Of a DNA stretch of 11,301 bases, positions 1-6,103 are shown piece by piece. The notes below the pieces were generated by a model that saw only the letters and a program-made list of their open reading frames with translations, was not told the origin of the DNA and made no database searches. The translations under genes were made by a program, and so were the position numbers. Source of the stretch: Syntrophomonadaceae bacterium (GTDB lineage: Bacteria > Bacillota > Syntrophomonadia > Syntrophomonadales > Syntrophomonadaceae). How positions within the stretch are numbered: the stretch's first letter is position 1; every line of letters begins with the position of its first letter. The DNA is taken from positions 1-11,301 of the forward strand of contig JAAZOA010000323.1 of the NCBI GenBank assembly GCA_012798055.1, given 5' to 3'.

Positions 1-148
1 GGTCATTGAGCTGTACCGTCGGCAGCATCGAGCCGGTGGGGATTTCTCTGCCTTCGATAACGTAGTTGCGCAAAAACATGGCCAAAACAAACGCAATCAC
101 GATTACGCCGATGGTCTCTTTCAGGAAATCCTTGACCTATTTGTTCAT
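1..148 (-). CDS. lepB: Signal peptidase I, N-terminal part, with in-frame amber codon at codon 4
   Basis: Type I signal peptidase is a membrane serine protease that cleaves signal peptides from exported proteins; the gene runs off the left edge. Numbering from the ATG at 148-146, a transmembrane segment (about residues 13-26, GVIVIAFVLAMFL) is followed by RNYVIEGREIPTGSMLPT. The GSMLPT box carries the catalytic serine, S40, encoded at 31-29; the catalytic lysine lies beyond the window. The ATG has a GAGG ribosome-binding site six bases upstream. The oddity is the reading ATG AAC AAA TAG GTC AAG: an amber stop at 139-137, in frame with the rest. The upstream ATG at 160-158 runs into the same stop. 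No ATG, GTG or TTG follows until GTG at 100-98, inside the membrane segment. CTG at 124-122, with AAGGA just upstream, is a possible rare start. It may be a pseudogene, a sequencing error or an unusual start. The family call is secure; the coding status is not. It lies 22 nt after the DUF4264-like gene. Confidence 0.8.
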
Positions 149-170
149 CCTTTTCCTCATCTCCGGTTGT

Positions 171-344
171 TCATATTTCATATATATTTATGGTCATCTG
201 GTCCTTATCCTTGCTAATGCCAAACATGATCCGCTTAGACTTGAGACTCTTGTTTAAAAAATCGACTACCCGCACTAGTTCATGATGGGCAGAAAACGTT
301 TGATGGGCGATCAATTCAAGTTTGCCCTGGTCCTTATCCTCCAA
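171..344 (-). CDS. 57-aa DUF4264/YpmA-like small protein (TTG start)
   Basis: This short gene starts with TTG at 344-342 and ends with TGA at 173-171. A GGAAGGGG ribosome-binding site (359-352) sits at good spacing before the TTG. No other start codon exists between the preceding in-frame TAA and this TTG. The protein begins MEDKDQGKLELIA and has a conserved-looking core, ELVRVVDFLNKSLKSKRIM, then FGISKDKDQMTINIYEI to the end. From memory, the core (VDFLNK-L then MFG, ending in a short beta strand) matches the DUF4264 family (YpmA of Bacillus), 55-60 residue proteins of unknown function. It lies between queE and signal peptidase I on the same strand. It is soluble, with no signal peptide or membrane segment. 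The coding call is well supported; the family name is from memory and moderately sure. Confidence 0.72.
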   Translation of the reverse strand: MEDKDQGKLELIAHQTFSAHHELVRVVDFLNKSLKSKRIMFGISKDKDQMTINIYEI

Positions 345-370
345 AATGATTCCCCTTCCATACCTAATAT

Positions 371-399
371 ATTCTAATTTAAGCGCGCAGTATTTACAA
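371..399 (-). promoter_or_regulatory. Possible sigma-A promoter for the DUF4264-like gene and lepB
   Basis: On the minus strand a -35 TTGTAA (399-394) is separated by 17 bases from a -10 TAGAAT (376-371). The -10 matches five of six consensus bases and the -35 four of six. Transcription would start near 364, about 20 nt before the TTG start. The 87-nt gap after queE has no clear terminator, so readthrough from the que genes is also possible. Confidence 0.4.
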
Positions 400-431
400 T
401 AGTGCCCAAATTATGGAGTTTGGCCAGACTG

Positions 432-1163
432 TCATATTATCTGCAAGAGACGATGCAATTGAGGCAATATGCGCACATCGTCCAACATGCCCAGGCAATA
501 ACGCTGCAAGTCGAGCATTGCTCTGATGGGAGGGGATTTAATCTCCCCACAAGGTGAGATTGGCTGTAAAAATAGGGTTGTATCGCGGCCTCTCCGGGCA
601 ACAATTTCCAGGGCCCGTCTGATCTCACCGATTTCGGTACTCGAGTCCACCACGATTTTCACATACAAAGCCCGGTCTTGAGCTTGCTTGAGAAATTCGT
701 CATGGGCCCGGCTGCAGTCTTCCCCAGTTGCCGAAGGCAGTTTGTAGTCCATACTTATCAAATCGATATATTCGATACACCTGGTCAATTCCTCATAGAG
801 GGTTCCATTGGTCTCCAGCAGAAAACGGTAACCGTGTGGCCTCAGGTGAGCACCCAGACTGGCAATGAAGTCGGCCCACAGGAGCGGCTCTCCTCCGGTG
901 AGACTGATCCAACGCGATCCAAATCCGGAGATCAACTGCATGACTTCATTGACCGACAGCGGATTGGCTATCTGCTGCCACTCACTATATCCACCGCAAA
1001 CCGGATTGAATCGGCATAAATCGGCTCTGTCAAGACTGGAAGGCGTATCGCAATAGGAACAGCGTAGGTTGCACCCCGAAAAACGCAAGAATATGTTCCT
1101 GCTCCCCACCAGCAAGCCTTCACCCTGGATACTCTCCATTATCTCATTGAGATTAGCCCTCAA
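432..1163 (-). CDS. queE: 7-carboxy-7-deazaguanine synthase QueE (radical SAM)
   Basis: QueE is a radical S-adenosylmethionine enzyme that converts 6-carboxy-tetrahydropterin into 7-carboxy-7-deazaguanine, the ring contraction step of queuosine biosynthesis in the cytosol. I start it at TTG 1163-1161, giving 243 residues beginning MRANLNEIMESIQGEG, because the family begins with this NEIFxSIQGEG-type motif. An open frame continues upstream to 1313, but it has no family similarity and overlaps DUF366. Visible motifs are the iron-sulfur cluster CX3CX2C (C31, C35, C38 in FSGCNLRCSYCDT), the SAM-binding TGGEPLL at 89-95 and ETNGT at 117-121. The length suits the family. The start overlaps the DUF366 stop by 11 nt, so the two are probably translationally coupled. 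It is the last que gene of the cluster. Confidence 0.93.
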   Translation of the reverse strand: MRANLNEIMESIQGEGLLVGSRNIFLRFSGCNLRCSYCDTPSSLDRADLCRFNPVCGGYSEWQQIANPLSVNEVMQLISGFGSRWISLTGGEPLLWADFIASLGAHLRPHGYRFLLETNGTLYEELTRCIEYIDLISMDYKLPSATGEDCSRAHDEFLKQAQDRALYVKIVVDSSTEIGEIRRALEIVARRGRDTTLFLQPISPCGEIKSPPIRAMLDLQRYCLGMLDDVRILPQLHRLLQII

Positions 1164-1719
1164 TAGCCCGCCCCCTGACTTTACACCGGGCTTCATATAT
1201 CCTCTCCAGTTCACGTTTGTACCGCAGCATGACATTTTGGGCAAATGACTCCAGGTCCGGGATCTTAAGGTCCTTGAGCCCCACGGTTTTGACTGGGGTA
1301 CCGGTAGTCTCAATATTCAGCCCCACATGGATGAGGGTCGACACAACAGAACTGGTAGCTATGGAAACCGACATTTTGGCCCTTTCGATGTACAGATCAT
1401 CCCCTACCCTTTGCACGACGATCTCATAATTTTCCAGTTCTTCTTTGATCGCTACCATGAAGATAAACTGCCTATAAATGGCAAGCTCCAGGTCACCACT
1501 GAAGTGCTCGATGATGAAATTAAGCATACGCGGTGAATAGATGAAGTCATTGGCTCTGACGTCAGTCAAATCAACCATTTTTTCCACACTAACTTCGACG
1601 CTGCCTTCGAAAGCGACTACTGCATCGCCTAGTATCCCGTGATTACGATAAATCCAATGCGGCTGCAGCTGGCTGCCATCATAATCGATCCTGTCCTTTA
1701 TATAGGCCGTCTTAATCAT
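1153..1719 (-). CDS. DUF366 family protein within the queuosine operon
   Basis: This 188-residue soluble protein matches, from memory, the DUF366 family (archaea and some Clostridia), whose function I do not know to be established. Characteristic stretches are YDGSQLQPHW at 13-22, HGILGDAVVAFEG at 27-39, MVDLTDV at 48-54 and IIEHF at 69-73. There are no membrane segments and no cysteine cluster. The ATG (1719-1717) overlaps the end of queC by 8 nt, with GGGG seven bases upstream, and its own stop overlaps the queE start by 11 nt. It is therefore made from the same message as queD, queC and queE. Context suggests a role in 7-deazaguanine synthesis, but neither substrate nor reaction can be read from the sequence. 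The family call is fairly sure; the pathway link is inference. Confidence 0.82.
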   Translation of the reverse strand: MIKTAYIKDRIDYDGSQLQPHWIYRNHGILGDAVVAFEGSVEVSVEKMVDLTDVRANDFIYSPRMLNFIIEHFSGDLELAIYRQFIFMVAIKEELENYEIVVQRVGDDLYIERAKMSVSIATSSVVSTLIHVGLNIETTGTPVKTVGLKDLKIPDLESFAQNVMLRYKRELERIYEARCKVRGRAIEG

Positions 1720-2323
1720 ACCTAATCCCCGCTTTCATATAAGCTTCTCTATTGCGTAAACAAGATGGGCATTGGCCGCAGGGCTTTATCCCCGGGCGGT
1801 AGCAACTCCAAACATCATCCAGGTCGATCCCCATTGACAATGCCGTTTTTACAATTCCCGCCTTGTCCATGTCCTGCACCAACGAAATTAACTTGACACC
1901 GGTCAAGGTTGAAAATTTTAGCGCCTCATTGACTGCGCTTACAAATTCCTGGGTATTGTCCGGAAAATCAACCCCTTCTTCGTGGTTGAATCCGCATACG
2001 ATCCAGTCGGCGCCCAAGTCCTCTGCATAACAGGCGGCCACATTGATAAACAAGCCATTGCGGTTGGGTACCCAGGGCTGTTTATCATCGATCCCGCTAT
2101 TTTCAATGATACCCGATTTCATGGTGTTCATAAACGGGAGAGGCACCACTTCATGCTGAATTCCGTATTTTATGCAGGTGGCCCGGGCGGCCCTGATTTC
2201 ATTTTCTCGAGCTCTCTGACCATAATCGAAAGTGAGCGCTAATATGATGTCCGCTGCTTGGCTGGCTTTGAGCATTGACACCACGGAATCAAGTCCGCCC
2301 GACAGAAGTGCTATAGCTTTCAT
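1712..2323 (-). CDS. queC: 7-cyano-7-deazaguanine synthase QueC
   Basis: QueC uses ATP and ammonia to turn 7-carboxy-7-deazaguanine into preQ0 (7-cyano-7-deazaguanine), the last shared step toward queuosine in bacteria. The 203-residue protein opens with the PP-loop ATP pyrophosphatase motif SGGLDS at 8-13. Near the C-terminus it carries the four zinc-binding cysteines C174, C182, C185 and C188 in SCYRPGIKPCGQCPSC. The family signature FDYGQRARENEI is also present, so the enzyme looks intact. The ATG at 2323 follows queD by only 3 nt and has a GGGAGG ribosome-binding site inside the end of queD. The 3' end overlaps DUF366 by 8 nt. Confidence 0.96.
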   Translation of the reverse strand: MKAIALLSGGLDSVVSMLKASQAADIILALTFDYGQRARENEIRAARATCIKYGIQHEVVPLPFMNTMKSGIIENSGIDDKQPWVPNRNGLFINVAACYAEDLGADWIVCGFNHEEGVDFPDNTQEFVSAVNEALKFSTLTGVKLISLVQDMDKAGIVKTALSMGIDLDDVWSCYRPGIKPCGQCPSCLRNREAYMKAGIRYD

Positions 2324-2326
2324 TCC

Positions 2327-2692
2327 CTATTCCTCCCAATATGCCGCCCAGCTGCCGGCTGATTCCCAGACTTTCACCTTCAACATCTGGGCTTGCGGCA
2401 AGGAAAATTTAATGGCCGTATAGATTTCTCGGGCCATATTTTCTGCAGTCGGACTGATAACGTCAAAAGGGGCAATCTCATTGATGAGCCTGTGATCATA
2501 GCGCTCCAGTATCGCACCCAAAAACGCCTTGAGGCTTTTAAAATCGATAACCATGCCTTCCTGGTTAAGGTCCTGGCTGCGCACACTCACTTGAACCTTC
2601 CAGGTATGGCCATGAAGATTGGCACACTGTCCCTGGTATCCGTATAAACGGTGTGCCGCTGCAAAATCTTGCGTTACGGTAACCTCAAACAT
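2327..2692 (-). CDS. queD: 6-carboxy-5,6,7,8-tetrahydropterin synthase QueD
   Basis: QueD converts 7,8-dihydroneopterin triphosphate to 6-carboxy-tetrahydropterin, the substrate of QueE. The 121-residue protein has the expected zinc site, H14 in FAAAHRL plus H27 and H29 in CANLHGH, with the catalytic cysteine C23 in the same motif. It also has VIDFKSLK at 48-55, D66-H67 in YDHRLIN, PTAEN at 81-85 and WES at 109-111 near the end. All key residues are present. The ATG has a GGAGG ribosome-binding site seven bases upstream. It begins 61 nt after cobO with no terminator between them, and it opens the tightly packed queD-queC-DUF366-queE run. The GTP cyclohydrolase that would feed it is not in the window. 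Confidence 0.95.
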   Translation of the reverse strand: MFEVTVTQDFAAAHRLYGYQGQCANLHGHTWKVQVSVRSQDLNQEGMVIDFKSLKAFLGAILERYDHRLINEIAPFDVISPTAENMAREIYTAIKFSLPQAQMLKVKVWESAGSWAAYWEE

Positions 2693-2753
2693 CTGTATTC
2701 CTCCATTTGACAGATCAAACCGCTCTCGTCACATGCAAATCATCTATTTTTGC

Positions 2754-3296
2754 TCAATATTCGATACCGCGCCTGGCTTTGACACCGTTCGCCAGGAAAT
2801 GCTTTATCTCCTGCATTTCAGTCACTAAATCGGCCACAGCTGTGATTTCAGTCGGAACATTACGGCCTGTTAGCACCAATTCAATGCCAGATTTTTTGCA
2901 TATTCCTACAACTTCAAGCATCTCCTGTACAGAAACCAGGTCGTATTTCAGCAAGGACATCGCTTCGTCGAGGATCAACATATCGCATTCTCTGGCCGCA
3001 ATCAGTGCCTGGACTTTGGCCCAAGCCAAGCGAGCATCGTCAACCGCGTCTTTGCGCTCCTGTACAGACATCTTTTGCCAAAATCCGCGGGGGTTGCGAT
3101 TGGCAATATAGAAATTGAAGCCTGGCTTGAGTCTCTCCAGGACTGCATGTTCAGATGACTTGTTTTTCATAAAACTAAAAAGATAGATTCTGCCGCCAGC
3201 TCCGGCACATCTGATGCCCAGGCCAATCGCAGCAGTAGTCTTGCCTTTGCCATTCCCCGTATAGATCTGCAGCATTCCCGAGCTAGATTTGTTCAC
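2754..3296 (-). CDS. cobO: Cob(I)yrinic acid a,c-diamide adenosyltransferase (CobO/BtuR family)
   Basis: The enzyme transfers the adenosyl group of ATP to reduced corrinoids, giving adenosylcobalamin or its precursors. I place the start at GTG 3296-3294, giving 180 residues, because an AGGGAGG ribosome-binding site (3312-3306) stands nine bases upstream. It directly abuts the in-frame ATG at 3305-3303; the ATG at 3323 is a third option and would add nine more residues. Motifs are the P-loop GNGKGKTT at 14-21, LILDE at 107-111, LTGR at 142-145 and the family-typical ending KARRGIEY. It heads the minus-strand run into queD, just after the terminator of the 48-aa gene. A functional link with queuosine is possible because QueG, the epoxyqueuosine reductase, needs cobalamin; queG itself is not seen here. 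Confidence 0.92.
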   Translation of the reverse strand: MNKSSSGMLQIYTGNGKGKTTAAIGLGIRCAGAGGRIYLFSFMKNKSSEHAVLERLKPGFNFYIANRNPRGFWQKMSVQERKDAVDDARLAWAKVQALIAARECDMLILDEAMSLLKYDLVSVQEMLEVVGICKKSGIELVLTGRNVPTEITAVADLVTEMQEIKHFLANGVKARRGIEY

Positions 3297-3394
3297 TGAA
3301 TTCATCCTCCCTGCAGGTCCCATATAATATTAACATCTCGTCACGTCCCGGGCTACTATGGCCTGCGTCCAATAGCGATAGAGAACCACCAATT

Positions 3395-3419
3395 AAAAAC
3401 GCCGATGAAAAATCGGCGT
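3395..3419 (-). terminator. Intrinsic terminator of the 48-aa gene
   Basis: On the minus strand an 8-bp stem ACGCCGAT/ATCGGCGT (arms 3412-3419 and 3399-3406) with a 5-nt loop is followed by TTTTTAATT. It lies about 40 nt after the stop of the 48-aa gene and before cobO. It therefore separates that gene from the cobO-que cluster, whose promoter should lie in 3324-3394; I see no convincing -35/-10 pair there. Confidence 0.75.
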
Positions 3420-3461
3420 CGAATACCTGCTGAAAATGTTATGAACCTCGAAATCCTTATG

Positions 3462-3608
3462 CTATTTGGCCAGCTCCTCCGCCAGGGCCCGGCTTTTTTC
3501 CGACAACCTCATGGCCAGATCAGCTGCATCCTTATTTTTGCCAAGTATTAGTGTAGAAGCCAGATCCGCAAATATGCGGCGCAATTCCATAAAAAGTTTG
3601 GTTCCCAT
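3462..3608 (-). CDS. 48-aa orphan protein, function unknown
   Basis: I do not recognise this gene. It runs from ATG at 3608 to TAG at 3462 and has an excellent ribosome-binding site, GGAGGT (3622-3617), eight bases upstream. The product starts MGTKLFMELRRIFADLAS and ends SEKSRALAEELAK. It has no cysteine, histidine, tryptophan or proline and should be almost entirely helical, with regularly spaced Leu/Ala that suggest amphipathic helices. There is no convincing transmembrane segment. Reality as a gene is supported by a consensus promoter about 100 nt upstream and an intrinsic terminator about 40 nt downstream, which make a complete monocistronic unit. It could be a small regulatory or membrane-surface protein. 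An RNA with an incidental reading frame is less likely given the ribosome-binding site. Confidence 0.7.
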   Translation of the reverse strand: MGTKLFMELRRIFADLASTLILGKNKDAADLAMRLSEKSRALAEELAK

Positions 3609-3713
3609 ATTCCCTTACCTCCCCTTCCAACCACTAACCACATAGTGTCAATGTTTTCAAATGTTTGGAAGTTTTTAAAACCCTAGTATGAATGGATTAG
3701 TATATCTGCCTAA

Positions 3714-3743
3714 ATTATAAATATTTTTACTGGCCATGGTCAA
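3714..3743 (-). promoter_or_regulatory. Sigma-A promoter of the 48-aa gene
   Basis: Minus strand: -35 TTGACC (3743-3738), 18-base spacer, -10 TATAAT (3719-3714). Five of six and six of six consensus bases match. The start site would be near 3707, leaving a leader of about 100 nt. In that leader CTTCCAA (minus, 3671-3665) can pair with TTGGAAG (3630-3624), next to the ribosome-binding site, across a 34-nt loop. Confidence 0.7.
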
Positions 3744-3765
3744 ACGTTTTGCGCCCTACAGATGA

Positions 3766-4527
3766 TCACTCGATAATCAGGGCAATGGGGCAATGATCAG
3801 AGCCTTCTACTTGGTTGTGATGGACACAGTCTCTGATGCGAGGCAGCAAGTCCGGGGTCACATAAAAACAGTCGATTCTCCAGCCTGCGTTTCTTTCCCT
3901 GGCCCTGGTCCTGTAGTCCCACCAGGTATATTCAGCCCGATCAGGATAGATATAACGGAATACATCCACAAATCCCTTGGCCAGGAACTCATCCAGCATG
4001 TCCCTTTCTACCTGTAAAAATCCCGGGCTGTTGCGGTTAGCCTTTGGATTTTTCAAATCGATATCCTGGTGAGCCGTATTGAAATCTCCGCAAATGATGA
4101 GTTTCTCTCCCTCGTTTTTCAGGCCTTCACACAATTCTATAATATGCCGGTAGAAATCCAGCTTAAAATTGAGTCGCTCATCACCCAGGCCGCTATTGGG
4201 GAAATATATGTTTAGCAGCGAAAAGTCCTTGAAGGCCAGAATCAGGATGCGCCCTTCCCGGTCGAATTTCTCGATCCCGGTAGAATATCTAATTGCTTGC
4301 GGTTGAAGCTTGTAGTATACGGCTACTCCGCTGTATCCTTTCCGGTCAGCCGAACCCCATGCATTCTGATAGCCTTCTATCTCCACCAGCTCTTTGTCCA
4401 GCTGTTCCGGGAGGGCTTTGGTCTCCTGCAAGCACATGATATCTGGCGATTCAGCTTTCAGCCAATCGATGAAACCCTTCTTCTGAACTGAACGAATACC
4501 GTTTACATTCCAAGAGTAGATTTTCAT
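3766..4527 (-). CDS. xth: Exodeoxyribonuclease III / AP endonuclease
   Basis: This DNA repair nuclease cleaves abasic sites and trims 3' ends in base excision repair. The 253-residue protein is a complete member of the endonuclease-exonuclease-phosphatase fold. It shows SWNVNGIR (N7 binds metal), QETK with E35, YFPNSG at 108-113, GDFN with D148 and N150, WWDYR, WRIDCFYVT, and the C-terminal EGSDHCP with catalytic D244-H245. Its ATG is 5 nt after the mrp stop and has no clear Shine-Dalgarno sequence, so translation probably depends on coupling to mrp. No terminator is evident behind it; the promoter of the 48-aa gene begins 22 nt after its stop. Confidence 0.95.
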   Translation of the reverse strand: MKIYSWNVNGIRSVQKKGFIDWLKAESPDIMCLQETKALPEQLDKELVEIEGYQNAWGSADRKGYSGVAVYYKLQPQAIRYSTGIEKFDREGRILILAFKDFSLLNIYFPNSGLGDERLNFKLDFYRHIIELCEGLKNEGEKLIICGDFNTAHQDIDLKNPKANRNSPGFLQVERDMLDEFLAKGFVDVFRYIYPDRAEYTWWDYRTRARERNAGWRIDCFYVTPDLLPRIRDCVHHNQVEGSDHCPIALIIE

Positions 4528-4532
4528 ATGAG

Positions 4533-5375
4533 CTAAGGCAATTTGCTTACTATTTTTTCTACTATATTGCTTATATCAGGGGAATTGTACTCCACAATCT
4601 TACCGTGGTCGATCAGGTCATTCAACTTCATGTCCCAGGGAATCCCTCCCAGGAAGTCTATGCCGCTGGCCTGAGCCACCTGTTTACCCTGGCTCTTGCC
4701 GAATATTTCTAATTTCTCGGTGCAGCTGGGACAAATAGCATAGCTCATGTTCTCCACCAGGCCAATGATAGGGATATTCATCTTCTGCGCCATTTTGATG
4801 GTCTTTTTCACGACCATTGCGGCAAGATCCTGCGGGGAAGAGACAATGACCAGGCCACTTATGGGCAGTGACTGCAGGACGGTCAGCGGCACATCGCCTG
4901 TGCCGGGAGGCAGGTCCACTATCATGTAATCCAACTCACCCCAGTCCACTTCGCCCCAGAATTGTTTGACTGCACCAGCAAGCATTGGTCCTCTCCACAC
5001 TACCGGATCATCTTCATTGGGCAGGAAGAAGTTGACCGAAATAACCTTGATCCCATGGGTTGCCAAGGGAGGTATAATTCCATATTCAGTGCCCTTCAGT
5101 CCAATTCCGGCAGGTATTCCAAACGCTCTTGGCTGGCTGGGTCCGGTTATGTCGGCATCCAGAACACCCACCCTGTTTCCGGATTTGGCCAGCTCGGCAG
5201 CTATAAGGCCGGTTACCGATGATTTGCCTACCCCGCCCTTGCCGCTCATCACTGCAACCACATTGCGGACCCGGTTGAGCGAACCGACCAGCGTGTTCTG
5301 TTCTTCACTCGGGCAAGAAGCCGGATCAATTGCGCATCCAGCGCTGGAAGGGCACGTACTGCATTTCTCTGACAT
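4533..5375 (-). CDS. mrp: Mrp/NBP35-family P-loop ATPase (iron-sulfur cluster carrier)
   Basis: Mrp/ApbC proteins are cytosolic ATPases that bind and deliver iron-sulfur clusters. I start at ATG 5375 (280 residues) because AGGAGG lies eight bases upstream. The frame stays open for 23 more codons to 5444, but that extension lacks family character. The N-terminus carries a cysteine cluster, C5, C8, C14 and C21, as in NBP35-like proteins. The deviant Walker A GKGGVGKSS is at 45-53, with DADITGPSQPR, the Walker B-like DLPPGTGD, and the C-terminal cluster-binding CPSC (C215, C218). It lies downstream of the YaiI-type gene and 5 nt upstream of the exonuclease gene, probably as one transcript. QueE and other radical SAM enzymes need such clusters, but no specific partner is implied. 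Confidence 0.93.
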   Translation of the reverse strand: MSEKCSTCPSSAGCAIDPASCPSEEQNTLVGSLNRVRNVVAVMSGKGGVGKSSVTGLIAAELAKSGNRVGVLDADITGPSQPRAFGIPAGIGLKGTEYGIIPPLATHGIKVISVNFFLPNEDDPVVWRGPMLAGAVKQFWGEVDWGELDYMIVDLPPGTGDVPLTVLQSLPISGLVIVSSPQDLAAMVVKKTIKMAQKMNIPIIGLVENMSYAICPSCTEKLEIFGKSQGKQVAQASGIDFLGGIPWDMKLNDLIDHGKIVEYNSPDISNIVEKIVSKLP

Positions 5376-5466
5376 TGGTTTTCTCCTCCTGACATAATTC
5401 TGCCTGGGGTTTTTGATACCCGCCTGCTGCATCTCAATCGTCATTCAATATTGTAGCCGATATTTT

Positions 5467-5937
5467 TCAATCCGCAATGGGTTTCTGTGCTGCGGGGATA
5501 ATGATCTGCCTCTCGATGACCTTACGGAAATATTCGTCGAAACGCTGGTTGTCCCTGCTCTGCCGCCTGGCAGGCCCGCTGATTCTCTGTCCGGCTTGCC
5601 TGGCTTTCTGGTTAAGATAGCGGCGCATCAGTAAAAAGTCTATGTTATCCTGGGTATATTCCTTACCTGCATGATCAAGAACATAGCACCCTTTAGCCAG
5701 CATAATAGCAGCCAAGCCGTAATCCTGCGTGACCAGCAGATCCCCTTTGGCGGCCAAGTTAATTATGGCTATGTCAGCTGACTGGGATGCCCAGTCTACT
5801 CTGATGATCCGGGCGTAATCGCTGGTAATCATATGGTTGAGGTTGGCAACCAGAATAGTTTGGATTTGGTATTCCCTAGCAATATGTTCGATGATATCCT
5901 TAACAGGACAGGCATCTGCGTCAACGATTATTTTCAA
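5467..5937 (-). CDS. YaiI/YqxD family (UPF0178/DUF188) protein
   Basis: This conserved 156-residue bacterial protein has a PIN/NYN-like fold and an unestablished function; a nuclease-like role has been proposed from the fold. It begins with the family signature MKIIVDADACPVKD, carrying D6 and D8 of the putative acidic site, followed by DWASQSADIAI and VTQDYGLA (about 69-76). The C-terminus is basic, around QKARQAGQRISGPARRQ. The start is TTG (5937-5935), fixed by the signature; the ribosome-binding site is weak (AAGGCGG about nine bases away). It is divergent from the sigma factor gene and first in the yaiI-mrp-exonuclease run, with 91 nt to mrp. Confidence 0.9.
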   Translation of the reverse strand: MKIIVDADACPVKDIIEHIAREYQIQTILVANLNHMITSDYARIIRVDWASQSADIAIINLAAKGDLLVTQDYGLAAIMLAKGCYVLDHAGKEYTQDNIDFLLMRRYLNQKARQAGQRISGPARRQSRDNQRFDEYFRKVIERQIIIPAAQKPIAD

Positions 5938-6103
5938 GAGTTGTTACCGCCTTCTGTCACGAACTCGCGCGATATTAATATGGAATGGGATCTGGCAAGA
6001 CTTAAGCTAAATTATAATTCATGCTAATATTAATAAGTAGCTTGTTATGCAAGCATATTCCCAATTGACCGTATATATTTATGAGTTAACGGAGGTAATT
6101 CCT

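Noticed and set aside
66..257. Plus-strand 63-codon frame resembling a small lipoprotein (LFLISGCSYF)
   Set aside because: It is antisense to the signal peptidase and DUF4264-like genes, which have better motifs and ribosome-binding sites.
1164..1313. N-terminal extension of queE to an upstream ATG
   Set aside because: The added 50 residues overlap DUF366 coding sequence and show no QueE similarity; the TTG at 1163 gives the family-typical N-terminus.
2706..2719. Short inverted repeat TTTGA/TCAAA upstream of queD
   Set aside because: Only 5 bp and AT-rich, with no T-run; likely chance.
3324..3394. Possible cobalamin or preQ1 riboswitch upstream of cobO and queD
   Set aside because: The space between the upstream terminator and cobO is about 70 nt, too short for a cobalamin riboswitch, and no preQ1 aptamer pattern is seen here or in 2693-2753.
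5376..5444. 23-residue N-terminal extension of Mrp
   Set aside because: The ATG at 5375 has an excellent AGGAGG at eight bases and gives the usual MSEKCSTCP start; the extension has no recognisable features.
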